Assembly (NCBI RefSeq): GCF_001953865.1
Contig: NZ_MQUQ01000017.1
Location: forward strand, 186,001-250,000
Direction: 5' to 3'
Source: Amycolatopsis coloradensis
GTDB taxonomy: Bacteria > Actinomycetota > Actinomycetes > Mycobacteriales > Pseudonocardiaceae
DNA length: 64,000 bases
A program made the translations under genes and the position numbers. The notes beneath the pieces are model-generated. The model saw only the letters and a program-made list of their open reading frames with translations, ran no database searches and was not told where the DNA came from. Positions 1 to 9,285 of this stretch are shown here, piece by piece. Numbering within the stretch: position 1 is the stretch's first letter; each line of letters starts with the position of its first letter.

Positions 1-513
1 TCTGTCGTGACGGAACGCCAAGGAGCGCAAGGAGATGTCCGGCAGGATGTCGCGCATGACGGTGTGGATGGCACCGAGGTCGCGCAGGACCAGGAAGTGG
101 GCGACGTCGCCCGGCACGCGGCTGTCGTCCATGGTCAGCGCGAGCCGCCCCGCCTCGACGGTCACGTGCGGGATGCAGAAGGTGAAGCTCAGGTCCAGGT
201 AGCGCAGGGCGAACCGCATCGCCTCGCCCAGCGTCGGGCTGCTGATGCACGCGAAGCCGAAGATGCCGAACGCGCTGACGCGGTACCGCCTGCTCAGCCG
301 CAGCGCGACGTCGTCCCCGCCGCCGAGCCCGCGGATCAGGTCACGGACCACCGCGAGTTCCTGGCGCGCGTCGACCTGGCCGTCCACCGGAGCGTTCTCG
401 TAGGCCTCCAGCCCTTTGACGCCGTTCTCGGCCGCGAACCGGGCCATGAGCACGATGCTCGCCGTGCCGCGCGGGTAGTCCCAGTCCCGGATCACCGGCG
501 GCGGTAGTTCCAT
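1..513 (-). CDS. AraC-family transcriptional regulator, N-terminal part (cut by window edge)
   Basis: The reverse strand is open from an ATG at 513 to the window edge, giving 171 residues that begin MELPPPVIRDWDYPRGTA. The reading matches the ligand-binding N-terminal domain found in one group of AraC regulators (the Arabinose_bd type): an early GYP/DYPRG-like segment, then YRVSAFGIFGFACISSPTLG and a TFCIPHV strand region. The C-terminal AraC helix-turn-helix would lie to the left of base 1 and is not visible. It would be a cytoplasmic DNA-binding regulator; its ligand cannot be told. It is divergent from the next gene, with 78 bases between the two starts. Confidence 0.75.
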   Translation of the reverse strand, partial: MELPPPVIRDWDYPRGTASIVLMARFAAENGVKGLEAYENAPVDGQVDARQELAVVRDLIRGLGGGDDVALRLSRRYRVSAFGIFGFACISSPTLGEAMRFALRYLDLSFTFCIPHVTVEAGRLALTMDDSRVPGDVAHFLVLRDLGAIHTVMRDILPDISLRSLAFRHDR

Positions 514-591
514 GGCCGGGATTATGGATCCCGCCAGCGGCGCTCGCATCGAGGACCGTAACTGTCCTCGATCCCGATTAAGGTGGGCGGC

Positions 592-1692
592 ATGTCCGAC
601 ACGTTGAGCAGGCGCGCGCTGAACCGTGCCATGCTGGACCGGCAGCTGCTGCTCCGGCGTTCGAAAATGACCGCGCTCGAAGCGGTCGAGCATCTCGCCG
701 GATTGCAGGCACAGGCGCCGAACCCGCCGTACTTCGCGCTGTGGACGCGGTTGCACGGCTTCCGCCAGGAAGATCTGGCGAGCCTGCTGCTCGACAAGAG
801 CGTCGTGCGGATCGCGCTCATGCGCGGCACGGTGCACCTGGTGACGCCGTCGGACGCGCTGGCATGGCGGCCGGTCGTGCAGCCGCTCTACGACCGTTCG
901 ATGGACAACACCCAGTTCACCCCGGAGATCAAGGGTCTCGATCACCAGGAGATCGCCCGCACCGCCCGCAAACTGCTGGGCGAGCGGCCGCATTCGGCGG
1001 CCGAACTCGGCGCGGAACTCGCGAACCGCTGGGAAGGCGTGCGGCCGTCGGCGCTGGTGCATGTCGCGCGGGCGCTGGTGCCGCTGGTGCAGCTCCCGCC
1101 GCGGGGGATCTGGGGGAAGTCCGGCCAGCCGACGTATCAGACCACCGGCGACTGGCTCGGCGACGAACCGGACGCGACGCCGTCGCCGGAGCGGATGTTC
1201 CGGCGCTATCTGGCCGCGTTCGGGCCCGCGAGCGTCCAGGACGCGCAGGCGTGGGCCGGGATCACGAAGCTGGGCGCGGTCGCCGAGCGGCTGCGGCCGG
1301 AACTGCGGACGTTCCGCGACGAGAACGGACGTGAGCTGTTCGACCTCGAAGACGCTCCGCGCCCCGATCCGGACACCCCGGCGCCGGCGCGGCTCTTGGG
1401 GCCGTTCGACCAGACCGTGCTGTCCTACGCCGACCGCACCCGGATCATCAGCGACGAACACCGCAAGGTCGTCATCACCCAGAACGGGCTGGTCAAGGGA
1501 ACCATCCTGGTCGGCGGGTTCGTGAAAGGCTTCTGGGAGATCAAGACGGCGAAGAAGACCGCTTCGGTGGTGATCACGCCGTTCGAAAGCATCCCGAAGC
1601 GCGACCTGGACGCCCTCGAAAGCTCCGCCCACCGCCTCCTGTCCTGGGCCCACCCCAACGCCGAGACCCACACAACGCAATTCGTCCTCTAG
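592..1692 (+). CDS. winged-helix DNA-binding protein of the AlkZ/YcaQ (HTH_42) family
   Basis: The 366-residue protein carries the family signatures: an early LNRAMLDRQLLL segment, EHLAGLQAQAPNPPYFALW near residue 40, and MRGTVHLVTPSDALAW near residue 80. Relatives include AlkZ/AlkX-type DNA glycosylases that act on crosslinked or alkylated bases, but many actinobacterial members are only known as winged-helix DNA-binding domain proteins, so the repair role is inferred. I chose ATG 592 because AGGTGG lies six bases upstream; an in-frame GTG at 583 is possible but overlaps that site. The last codons and stop lie inside the left arm of a long dispersed hairpin. Confidence 0.8.
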   Translation: MSDTLSRRALNRAMLDRQLLLRRSKMTALEAVEHLAGLQAQAPNPPYFALWTRLHGFRQEDLASLLLDKSVVRIALMRGTVHLVTPSDALAWRPVVQPLYDRSMDNTQFTPEIKGLDHQEIARTARKLLGERPHSAAELGAELANRWEGVRPSALVHVARALVPLVQLPPRGIWGKSGQPTYQTTGDWLGDEPDATPSPERMFRRYLAAFGPASVQDAQAWAGITKLGAVAERLRPELRTFRDENGRELFDLEDAPRPDPDTPAPARLLGPFDQTVLSYADRTRIISDEHRKVVITQNGLVKGTILVGGFVKGFWEIKTAKKTASVVITPFESIPKRDLDALESSAHRLLSWAHPNAETHTTQFVL

Positions 1693-1735
1693 TTGCGGTA
1701 GTTGGCAGCGCGAACTACCGCAACTAGAGGACGAA
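1681..1735. repeat. dispersed 23-bp perfect hairpin, TTCGTCCTCTAG family, copy 1
   Basis: Arms 1681-1703 and 1713-1735 are perfect reverse complements around a 9-base loop. The left arm starts TTCGTCCTCTAGTTGCGG. A second copy sits at 34571-34632, next to the dinB stop. The element lies between two convergent genes and overlaps the stop codon of the upstream one. It has no T-tract, which is common for actinobacterial terminators. I infer a bidirectional terminator that also behaves as a dispersed repeat. Confidence 0.8.
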
Positions 1736-1803
1736 ACGCGTGGAAGAGGCGGGTGCCGTCGCCCGCGCGACGCCGGCACCCGCCCCGGTCTAGCGGCGGA
1801 TCA

Positions 1804-3300
1804 TCACGGGAGGCCTGCCAGGCCCGCGCTCACCGTGTTCGACCACGCGTAGCCCTGCGAGGCGTCCCAGTTGATCGACCAGGTCATCGCGCCCCGGATC
1901 GTCGGGTACGTCGTCGAAGGCTTGAACGAACCGCAGTTCGTGCCCTTCGCCAGGCAGTTCAGCGCGTTGACCGTGTTGCCGGGGGCCTGGTAGCCACCAC
2001 CCGCCGCGGAACCGGAGGCGGGCAGGCCGAGGCCGACCTGATCGGCACGCAGCCCGCTCTGCAACTGGATGCAGGCCAGCGCGGTGAGGAAGTCGACCGT
2101 GCCCTGCGAGTAGACCTTCTGGTCGCAGCCGAGCATCGAGCCGCTGTTGTAGTACTGCATGTTGACGATCGTCAGGATGTCCTTGACGTTCAGCGCCAGC
2201 TTGAAATACTCCGCCGCCGGGTTCTGCATGTCGATCGTCTGCGGCGCCATCGTGATGACCGTGCCGCCCGCCGCGTGGATCGACCGCAGCGCCTGCGCCA
2301 TGTAGGTCGCGTTGACCCCGTTCTCCAGGTCGATGTCGACGCCGTCGAAGCCGTAGGTGGCGATGAGCGACTTCATGCTGTTGGCGAAGTTCGTCGCCGC
2401 GGCCGAGGAGTCGACGCGGATCGTGCCCTTCTCACCGCCGACGGACAGGATGACCTTCTGCCCGCGTGCCTGCGCCGTCTTGATGTCGGCCTTGAACTGG
2501 GCGTCGGTGTAGCCGCCGAGCTGGCTCGACAGCCCCGAGTCGAGGGTGAAGGTGACCGCGCCTGGAGTGGCCGTCGCGTCGGCGAAGGACACCGCGATGA
2601 CGTTGTACTTCGTCGGCACGTCGGCGAGCTTGAGAGCCTTCGCGCCGTTGTAGAAGTTCTGCCAGTACCCGGTGATGACGTGCTTGGGCAGGTCGCCGGG
2701 GTTCGGCTTGGTCGTCGTGGTCGTCGGCGAACTCGACGTGGTCGGCGAGGTGCTGGTGGTGGGCGACGACGTGGTCGTGGTGGGCGTCGTGGTCGGCGAG
2801 CCACCGGGGCCGTCGAGGTTCACGTCGTCGGCGAAGAAGGCGGGCTGGCCGTACCAGCCGTGCAGGTAGATGTCGACGCTCGTGGTGGACGCGCCGGTGG
2901 TGAAGCTCAGCGAGAGCTGGCTCCAGCTGGCGCCGCCCTGGGTCCAGGTGTTCTTGTCACCCGTCCCGGTGCCCGTGACGCCCAGATAGGTGTAGCTGCC
3001 CTGTACCCAGGCCGAAAGCGTGTACGCGGTGTTGGCCTTCACCGGCACGCTCTGCGAGCAGCGGGCGTTGTCCTGACCGGCCGGGGTCGCGCTGAGCGCG
3101 CGGGTGCCCGAGTGGACCGGCGTGGTGACCACCGAGGACGCGCCGGTACAGGTCCAGCCGCTCGTGGTCCCGAGTTCGAAGCCCGGGTTGGTCAGGATGT
3201 TGGCGGCCGAGGCGCTGCCCGAGACCGCGAAAGTCACCCCCAGGCACACGGCCAGTGACGACAGCAGGGCGAGGAACGCGTGTTTCGGCTTGACTTTCAC
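1804..3300 (-). CDS. secreted GH18 chitinase with N-terminal carbohydrate-binding module
   Basis: The 498-residue enzyme hydrolyses chitin outside the cell. A Sec signal peptide (to about residue 33, ending ASA-A) is followed by a beta-sandwich carbohydrate-binding module (about 34-168, starting NILTNPGFE), a Thr/Ser/Pro linker (about 168-203) and a GH18 catalytic barrel. The GH18 active-site motif DGVDIDLE ends at Glu326, the expected proton donor, with the Asp residues at 322 and 324. Start GTG 3300 has GGAGG six bases upstream and gives a normal signal peptide; longer in-frame starts do not. A DasR-like operator lies in the promoter. Confidence 0.93.
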   Translation of the reverse strand: MKVKPKHAFLALLSSLAVCLGVTFAVSGSASAANILTNPGFELGTTSGWTCTGASSVVTTPVHSGTRALSATPAGQDNARCSQSVPVKANTAYTLSAWVQGSYTYLGVTGTGTGDKNTWTQGGASWSQLSLSFTTGASTTSVDIYLHGWYGQPAFFADDVNLDGPGGSPTTTPTTTTSSPTTSTSPTTSSSPTTTTTKPNPGDLPKHVITGYWQNFYNGAKALKLADVPTKYNVIAVSFADATATPGAVTFTLDSGLSSQLGGYTDAQFKADIKTAQARGQKVILSVGGEKGTIRVDSSAAATNFANSMKSLIATYGFDGVDIDLENGVNATYMAQALRSIHAAGGTVITMAPQTIDMQNPAAEYFKLALNVKDILTIVNMQYYNSGSMLGCDQKVYSQGTVDFLTALACIQLQSGLRADQVGLGLPASGSAAGGGYQAPGNTVNALNCLAKGTNCGSFKPSTTYPTIRGAMTWSINWDASQGYAWSNTVSAGLAGLP

Positions 3301-3340
3301 AGCTGGCCTCCACGAACAGGTGACGTCGGCCACATCAAAA

Positions 3341-3365
3341 TGGTACAGACCAATCCACCTGTCAA
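3341..3365 (-). promoter_or_regulatory. chitinase promoter with DasR-like operator
   Basis: Reading towards the chitinase, TTGACA (3365-3360) is a consensus -35 box. The dyad TGGTCTGTACCA (3352-3341) follows within the spacer and -10 region. DasR, the GlcNAc-responsive GntR regulator of chitinase genes in streptomycetes, binds sites with a TGGTCTAGACCA core, so ten of the twelve core bases match. The site therefore sits where a repressor would block polymerase. DasR binding is inferred from the motif only. Confidence 0.5.
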
Positions 3366-3462
3366 GGTTTCGATTAAAGGAGGCCATACGAAAGTCGGCT
3401 CGGCGGAAGCGGCAGAATGCAGGGTCCGAGAGCACCCGAGGGCGGATTTCAGGAGCGTGGGA

Positions 3463-5850
3463 GTGAGCGTGCAGGGCCTGCAGACAGTCGAGCAGAAGAT
3501 CGCCGAAGAACTCGGCGTGCGCGAGGGGCAGGTCAAGGCGGCCGTCGACCTGCTGGACGGCGGATCGACCGTGCCGTTCATCGCCCGGTACCGCAAAGAG
3601 GTCACCGGGATGCTGGACGACACCCAGCTTCGCACGCTCGAAGAACGCCTCCGCTACCTGCGGGAACTCAACGAGCGCCGGGTCGCGGTGCTGGAGTCGA
3701 TCCGCGGCCAGGGCAAGCTGGACGAGGCGCTCGAAGCGTCGATCATGGCGGCGGACACCAAGTCCCGTCTCGAGGACATCTACCTGCCGTACAAGCCCAA
3801 GCGGCGGACGAAGGCGATGATCGCCCGTGAGGCCGGTCTGGAGCCGCTCGCCGACGGGCTGCTGAACGACCCGAACACCGACCCGCAGGCCGCCGCCGCG
3901 GTGTTCGTCGACGCCGACAAGGGCGTCGCGGACGCGCAGGCCGCGCTGGACGGCGCCCGGTCGATCCTCGTGGAGCGCTTCGCCGAAGACGCCGACCTGA
4001 TCGGCGAGTTGCGCGAGAAGATGTGGTCACAGGGCCGCCTGGCCTCGAAGGTCCGCGACGGCAAGGCCGAAGAGGGCGCGAAGTTCTCCGACTACTTCGA
4101 ATTCTCCGAGCCGTACACGAAACTCCCCTCGCACCGGATCCTCGCGATGCTGCGCGGTGAGAAGGAGGAGATCCTCGACCTCACGATGGAGCCCGAGGAG
4201 CCGTCGGACGAGCCCAGGACCGGCCCGACCGACTACGAGACCCGCATCGCGCACAAGTTCGGGATTTCGAACGAGGGCCGCCCCGGTGACAAGTGGCTCG
4301 GCGACACCGTCCGCTGGGCGTGGCGCACGAAGATCCTGCTGCACCTGGGCATCGACCTGCGGATGCGGCTGCGTCAGTCGGCCGAGGACGACGCCGTCCG
4401 CGTGTTCGCCGCGAACCTGCGCGACCTGCTGCTCGCCGCGCCGGCCGGCACCCGCGCCACGATGGGCCTCGACCCCGGATTCCGCACCGGTGTCAAGGTC
4501 GCCGTCGTCGACGACACCGGCAAGGTCGTCGGCACCCACGTGATCTACCCGCACCAGCCCGCGAACAAATGGGACCAGTCCATCGCCGAACTCGCCGCGC
4601 TGTGCGCCCGGCACAAGGTGGACCTGATCTCGATCGGCAACGGCACCGCCTCACGCGAGACCGACAAACTCGCCGGCGAGCTGATCAAGAAGCACCCGGA
4701 ACTGAAGCTGACCAAGGCCGTCGTCTCCGAGGCGGGCGCGTCGGTCTACTCGGCGTCGGCGTTCGCGTCCCAGGAACTGCCAGGCATGGACGTCTCGCTG
4801 CGTGGCGCGGTCTCCATCGCGCGGCGGCTGCAGGACCCGCTGGCGGAACTGGTGAAGATCGACCCGAAGTCGATCGGTGTCGGGCAGTACCAGCACGACC
4901 TGTCCGAGATCTCGCTGTCGCGGTCACTCGACGCGGTGGTCGAGGACTGCGTGAACGCGGTCGGCGTGGACGTCAACACCGCGTCGGCGCCGCTGCTGAC
5001 CCGCGTCTCGGGCATCACGACGAGCCTGGCCGAGAACATCGTGGCGCACCGTGACGAGAACGGTCCGTTCAAGACGCGGACCGGGCTCAAGGAGGTCGCG
5101 CGGCTCGGCCCCAAGGCCTTCGAACAGTGCGCGGGCTTCCTGCGGATCCCGGACGGCGACGACCCGCTCGACTCGTCCTCGGTGCACCCGGAGGCCTATC
5201 CGGTGGTGCGGCGGATCCTGTCCTCGACCGGGACCGACCTCCGCTCGCTGATCGGCAACTCGCGGACACTGCAGGCGTTGAAGCCGTCCGAATTCGTCGA
5301 CGACACCTTCGGCCTGCCGACGGTCACCGACATCCTCGCCGAACTCGACAAGCCGGGCCGCGACCCGCGTCCGGCGTTCAAGACCGCGACCTTCGCCGAC
5401 GGCGTCGAGAAGATCGGCGACCTGAAGCCGGGCATGCGGCTGGAAGGCGTCGTGACGAACGTGGCCGCGTTCGGCGCGTTCATCGACGTCGGCGTGCACC
5501 AGGACGGGCTCGCGCACGTGTCGGCGCTGTCGAAGAACTTCGTCAAGGACCCGCGGGAGGTTGTGAAGCCCGGCGACATCGTCAAGGTGAAGGTCCTGGA
5601 AGTCGACGTGCCGCGCAAGCGGATCTCGCTGACGCTGCGCCTGGACGACGAGCCCGGCAAGCCCGCTCGCGAGCAGGGCGGCGGTGGCGGCGGCGGCCGT
5701 GACCGCGGTCAGGGCGGCGGCCAGCGTCAAGGCGGTGGCGGTCAGCGTCAGGGCGGCGGCCAGCGCGGCGGTGGCGGCAACCGGGGCGGGAACTCCGGGG
5801 GCGGCGGTTCCATGGCGGACGCGCTCCGGAAGGCCGGCTTCGGCAAGTAG
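3463..5850 (+). CDS. tex: Tex-family S1 RNA-binding transcription accessory protein
   Basis: The 795-residue cytoplasmic protein has the full Tex order: helical N-terminal domain (PFIARYRKE near residue 40), YqgF-like nuclease-fold domain (about 330-420, starting MGLDPGFRTG), helix-hairpin-helix repeats (about 480-600) and an S1 domain (about 653-725). Tex binds nucleic acid and influences transcription and RNA fate. The C-terminus is an unusual Gly/Arg/Gln-rich tail of about 60 residues with RGG-like repeats, extending the usual length. GTG 3463 is preferred because AGGAG lies seven bases upstream and the sequence then begins like other Tex proteins; upstream in-frame sequence does not resemble the family. 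Confidence 0.95.
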   Translation: MSVQGLQTVEQKIAEELGVREGQVKAAVDLLDGGSTVPFIARYRKEVTGMLDDTQLRTLEERLRYLRELNERRVAVLESIRGQGKLDEALEASIMAADTKSRLEDIYLPYKPKRRTKAMIAREAGLEPLADGLLNDPNTDPQAAAAVFVDADKGVADAQAALDGARSILVERFAEDADLIGELREKMWSQGRLASKVRDGKAEEGAKFSDYFEFSEPYTKLPSHRILAMLRGEKEEILDLTMEPEEPSDEPRTGPTDYETRIAHKFGISNEGRPGDKWLGDTVRWAWRTKILLHLGIDLRMRLRQSAEDDAVRVFAANLRDLLLAAPAGTRATMGLDPGFRTGVKVAVVDDTGKVVGTHVIYPHQPANKWDQSIAELAALCARHKVDLISIGNGTASRETDKLAGELIKKHPELKLTKAVVSEAGASVYSASAFASQELPGMDVSLRGAVSIARRLQDPLAELVKIDPKSIGVGQYQHDLSEISLSRSLDAVVEDCVNAVGVDVNTASAPLLTRVSGITTSLAENIVAHRDENGPFKTRTGLKEVARLGPKAFEQCAGFLRIPDGDDPLDSSSVHPEAYPVVRRILSSTGTDLRSLIGNSRTLQALKPSEFVDDTFGLPTVTDILAELDKPGRDPRPAFKTATFADGVEKIGDLKPGMRLEGVVTNVAAFGAFIDVGVHQDGLAHVSALSKNFVKDPREVVKPGDIVKVKVLEVDVPRKRISLTLRLDDEPGKPAREQGGGGGGGRDRGQGGGQRQGGGGQRQGGGQRGGGGNRGGNSGGGGSMADALRKAGFGK

Positions 5851-5857
5851 GCCTCAG

Positions 5858-5916
5858 AAGTACATGAAGGCCCCCATCCTGTACCTAGGCGCAAGGATGG
5901 GGGCCTTCATGTACTT
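5858..5916. repeat. dispersed hairpin, AAGTACATGAAGGCCCCC family, copy 1
   Basis: Arms 5858-5880 and 5894-5916 are perfect 23-base reverse complements around a 13-base loop (GTACCTAGGCGCA). Related copies are at 20353-20411 and 38623-38681, with a one-armed remnant at 20762-20788. It lies in the 69-base gap between the convergent tex and acyl-CoA dehydrogenase genes, so it can serve as terminator for both. Confidence 0.8.
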
Positions 5917-5919
5917 GGA

Positions 5920-7650
5920 CTACGGGTTCATGGCGTAGGCGCCGGAGAGGTCACGGACCAGCGACCACACGTGGTCGAAGCGGGCCGCGTCGACGACGGG
6001 CTTCCGCACCGAAGCCAGCGCGAGCGCCTGCTGCGCCTCGGTCGAGGACGACTTCCCGTGCAGGTCGATCGCGGCGACGCTGAAGTCCTGCACCAGGACA
6101 CCGAAGATCTGGTCGACGACCTCGGTCTCGATACCGGTGATCTCCGCCTGCTCCAGCACCAGCTGCCCGTAGACGACCAGCGTGAACAGCTCGGTCAGCG
6201 CCAGCCCGAAGTCGAGGTCCTGTTGCTGCGCCTCGTCCGGGGTGGCGTCGGTGAACAACTTCACCAGCGCCTCGGCCTGCTCGGTGAACCGCGCGACGTT
6301 CGGGATCGCGGACGCCTTGGCGTATGCCTCGCGCCAGTCGTGGAACCGCACCTTGGACAGCCCGCGCGCGGGTCCCTGGCGGAACAGGAATTCGTCGTCG
6401 GCGGCGTCGGACCGCGTCGGTACCGGCTCGTAGGCCTGCGGCGCGAACAGGTACGCGGGCACGAACTTCGCGATCAGCGCGAGGTTCACCGCCACCGTGC
6501 CTTCCAGCTTCGGCAGGCCGTCGATGTCGTTCTTGGCCATCGCGAGATAGGTGTCGGCCTCGAAACCCTTGGCCGCCACCACATCCGCGACCAGGCCGAT
6601 GACCTTTTGCGCCTCGGTGGTCACCTTCATCTTGGTGATCGGATTGAACAGCAGGTACCGGCGGTCGTCCGGGTTCGCGCTGCGGAAGTAGTCCACGGCA
6701 CGGTCGGAGAACAGCTTCATCGCGACGAGCCGCGCGTACGCCTCGACGAATTCCCGGCGCACGTGCGGGAAATCGGTGACCTTCTTGCCGTACAGCTCCC
6801 GGTTGTGCGCGTGCGTGATCGCTTCGTAGAGCGAGTGCGTCGACATCCCGATGCCGCCGAAGCACAGGTTGAACTTGCCGATGTTGACCGTGTTCAGCGC
6901 GGCGGAGAACGCCTCGGCGCCGACATGCAGAATGTCCTCTTCGGACACCGGATAGTCGTTGAGTTCGAACTCGGCGACGTACATCTGCGACGGCACGACG
7001 TTCTTCACCACACGGTAGTTCGGGTGTTCCGAATCCGCGTAGAAGAACACGTACTGGTCCGGGCCCTCGACGCCGTCGATGCGGCCGAACACCGACACCG
7101 TCCGCGCGCAGTTACCGTTGCCGATGTAGTACTTCGAGCCATTGGCGCGGTAGCCGCCATTGCCGTCCGGGGTCAGCACGAGGTCCGACGAGTAGATGTC
7201 GGCGCCGTGTTCCTTTTCGGACAGTCCGAACGCGGCGACACCGCCTGCCGCGAGCGAGTCCGCCGCGCGTTTGCGGGCGGCCTCGTTCGCGCTCTGCCAC
7301 ACCGGGCCAAGGCCGAGGATGGTGACCTGCCACGGGTACCAATAATTCAAGCCGTAGAAACCGAGGATTTCCGACAGTGCCGCGACCCGCGCGGTGTCCC
7401 AGCGCTTGTCAGGGTCGCCGTCGGCGTTGGCGCCTGGAGTGAGGAACGTCGAGAACAGGCCTTCTTTGCCCGCGAACTCGATGAAGTCCGCGTAGAAGGT
7501 CCGCTCGTGGTAGTCCTCGGTGAGCTTGCGCTTGCCACGCTGTTCGAACCACTCGATGGTGGCACGCAGCAGGCGACGCGTCTCCGGGTCGAACTGCCGT
7601 GGGTCGTACCCACCCGGGTTCAGCAACAACGCGGTCGCCTTTTCGCTCAT
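5920..7650 (-). CDS. acyl-CoA dehydrogenase (FadE-type, long form)
   Basis: The 576-residue flavoprotein should carry out alpha-beta dehydrogenation of acyl-CoA in the cytoplasm. The middle domain shows FGLSEKEHGADIYSSDL, matching the substrate- and FAD-contacting loop of the family, and the helical C-terminal domain has the usual FGGIGMSTHSLYEAITHA segment. It is longer than the typical 380-400 residues, like several mycobacterial FadE proteins. ATG 7650 has AGGAG five bases upstream; an in-frame GTG at 7656 overlaps that site. The substrate chain length cannot be read from sequence. Confidence 0.88.
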   Translation of the reverse strand: MSEKATALLLNPGGYDPRQFDPETRRLLRATIEWFEQRGKRKLTEDYHERTFYADFIEFAGKEGLFSTFLTPGANADGDPDKRWDTARVAALSEILGFYGLNYWYPWQVTILGLGPVWQSANEAARKRAADSLAAGGVAAFGLSEKEHGADIYSSDLVLTPDGNGGYRANGSKYYIGNGNCARTVSVFGRIDGVEGPDQYVFFYADSEHPNYRVVKNVVPSQMYVAEFELNDYPVSEEDILHVGAEAFSAALNTVNIGKFNLCFGGIGMSTHSLYEAITHAHNRELYGKKVTDFPHVRREFVEAYARLVAMKLFSDRAVDYFRSANPDDRRYLLFNPITKMKVTTEAQKVIGLVADVVAAKGFEADTYLAMAKNDIDGLPKLEGTVAVNLALIAKFVPAYLFAPQAYEPVPTRSDAADDEFLFRQGPARGLSKVRFHDWREAYAKASAIPNVARFTEQAEALVKLFTDATPDEAQQQDLDFGLALTELFTLVVYGQLVLEQAEITGIETEVVDQIFGVLVQDFSVAAIDLHGKSSSTEAQQALALASVRKPVVDAARFDHVWSLVRDLSGAYAMNP

Positions 7651-7730
7651 CGTCACTCCTGGTCGCCGAAGTTACTACTCGGTAACCGTAGCGCGCCGCT
7701 TCGCCGTCCGGCCACCGAACTCGACCGACG

Positions 7731-9011
7731 TCACCTCCCGTGGTCGTTCCGCAGGAAGCGGCCGGTGGCCGCGCGGGTGTCGGCGGCCGGGGCGATCGCG
7801 TCGTCGGCGACGAAGACGGCCTCGAACGGAGGCGGCGACGGGAAGTCCTCGACATCGGCGACCAGCCGGGCCCACAGCGCGCCGTCGCGGTCGGTAATCT
7901 CGACCGCGAGTTGCCCGGTTTCGTAGCGGCCGGTGTACTCGACCAGCGACGGCGTCGGCCGCGGCGGCAGGCTCTCGATCGGGGGCAGGCCGACCAGATG
8001 CTCCAGGCACCAGTCGACGATCTTCCGGCCCAGCGCCGCACCGCTCGCGCTGTTGGTCAGCACGGTGACCGCGAAGTCCGCCTCCGGCAGCGTGACGAAC
8101 TCCGAAAGCTGCAGGTTGCTGACGTTGCCGCCGTGCCGCACGAGCCGGGCGGCCCCGTGCGTGGTGTGCAGCCAGCTCAGCCCGACCTCTTCGAACCGCA
8201 GCGCGGCCTTGCGCTGCGGTGCCCGCATGAGGTCGCGGGTCGCGGCGCTGAGCGGCGGTTCGCCAGCCGACTCCCCGGTCAGGAAGAACCGGGCCCACTT
8301 CAGCTGGTCGCCCGCGGTGGACCACAGCCCGCCGCTCGCGCTGTCCGCGCGGGTCAGGCCCACGGTGTGCGCCACCGAGGGGCCGCTGTCGTCCACCACA
8401 TGACCGACGGCGTGACGGCGCGTGAGCACCTCCCACGGCAGGTAATACGACTCGGTCATGCCGAGCGGTTCCAGGAACCGGGTACGGACCAGGTCCTCGA
8501 AGGTGCGGCCCGAGACGACCTCCGCGACGCGGCCGGCCAGCTGGAATCCGGCGTTGCAGTAGGAGAAGACCTCACCGGGCGGGAAGATCTGCGGCAGGTC
8601 GCCGAACTTCTCGACCGCCAATGCCAGCGCGTCGTCGCCCCAGCCGGTGTCGAGGTCGACGTCGCCGAGGAATCCGGCGGAATGCGTGAGCAAATGCCGC
8701 ACCGTCACCGTCTTCCGTGCCACGGGATCCGCCAGCCGAAGGCCGGGCAGGTACTCGGCGACCGGCTTGTCCAGGTCCAGCACACCCTCTTCGACCAGCG
8801 ACAACAACGCGGACGCGGCGAACGTCTTGCTCGTCGAGCCGATCATGAACAGCGTTCTGGCATCGACCGGCGATCCGATGTCCACATTGGACACGCCGGT
8901 GGCGGACACCGACTCCTCGCCGCGGTGCAGCACCCCCACCACGGCGCCCGGGACACCCGCCCCGCGCGCCTCCTCGTCGAGCACGCCTTGCAGATCCTGA
9001 ACGTTCGGCAC
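7731..9011 (-). CDS. serine hydrolase of the beta-lactamase (class C/DD-peptidase) fold
   Basis: The 426-residue protein has the three active-site elements: S59-T-S-K62 (SxxK), Y151-C-N153 (YxN) and HGG in place of KTG near residue 290. These are typical of esterase/D-aminopeptidase-like relatives rather than proven beta-lactamases. The C-terminal about 100 residues form an extra beta-rich domain. No signal peptide is seen, so it is probably cytoplasmic. GTG 9011 has AGGGGA upstream. It is divergent from the DEAD-box helicase. The substrate is unknown. Confidence 0.85.
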   Translation of the reverse strand: MPNVQDLQGVLDEEARGAGVPGAVVGVLHRGEESVSATGVSNVDIGSPVDARTLFMIGSTSKTFAASALLSLVEEGVLDLDKPVAEYLPGLRLADPVARKTVTVRHLLTHSAGFLGDVDLDTGWGDDALALAVEKFGDLPQIFPPGEVFSYCNAGFQLAGRVAEVVSGRTFEDLVRTRFLEPLGMTESYYLPWEVLTRRHAVGHVVDDSGPSVAHTVGLTRADSASGGLWSTAGDQLKWARFFLTGESAGEPPLSAATRDLMRAPQRKAALRFEEVGLSWLHTTHGAARLVRHGGNVSNLQLSEFVTLPEADFAVTVLTNSASGAALGRKIVDWCLEHLVGLPPIESLPPRPTPSLVEYTGRYETGQLAVEITDRDGALWARLVADVEDFPSPPPFEAVFVADDAIAPAADTRAATGRFLRNDHGR

Positions 9012-9261
9012 CCGTGTCCCCTTTCGTACGGTCAGGCCAGCGTTTCACCGCGACGCCGCGTCCGGCTCGTACGAACCGACGAACATCGGCGGACCGGTGC
9101 GGGCGATATCACGTAGCCCGGGAGATCACGACCAAGTACACTGAGGATGCGGTCCGCTCAGTTCTGCCTCGGGCCGCGTTTCGTTGTCGAATGACCACGC
9201 GCCGCGGCCCCCGAGGTCTGCGCCGGGCAGGACAACCGTTCCTATTCTTACGGAGACACCA

Positions 9262-9277
9262 GGGCGCACACGCGCCC
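9262..9277 (+). promoter_or_regulatory. small perfect hairpin just upstream of the helicase start
   Basis: GGGCGC (9262-9267), loop ACAC and GCGCCC (9272-9277) form a perfect six-base-pair hairpin that ends eight bases before ATG 9286. No clear Shine-Dalgarno sequence exists there, so the structure covers the normal ribosome-binding window. It could tune translation of an RNA helicase by RNA structure; this is inference. Confidence 0.35.
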
Positions 9278-9285
9278 ATACGCTT

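Noticed and set aside
7731..9011. Annotation as an antibiotic beta-lactamase
   Set aside because: The active site has HGG in place of KTG, there is no signal peptide, and a C-terminal extra domain is present, all of which fit esterase/peptidase relatives better.
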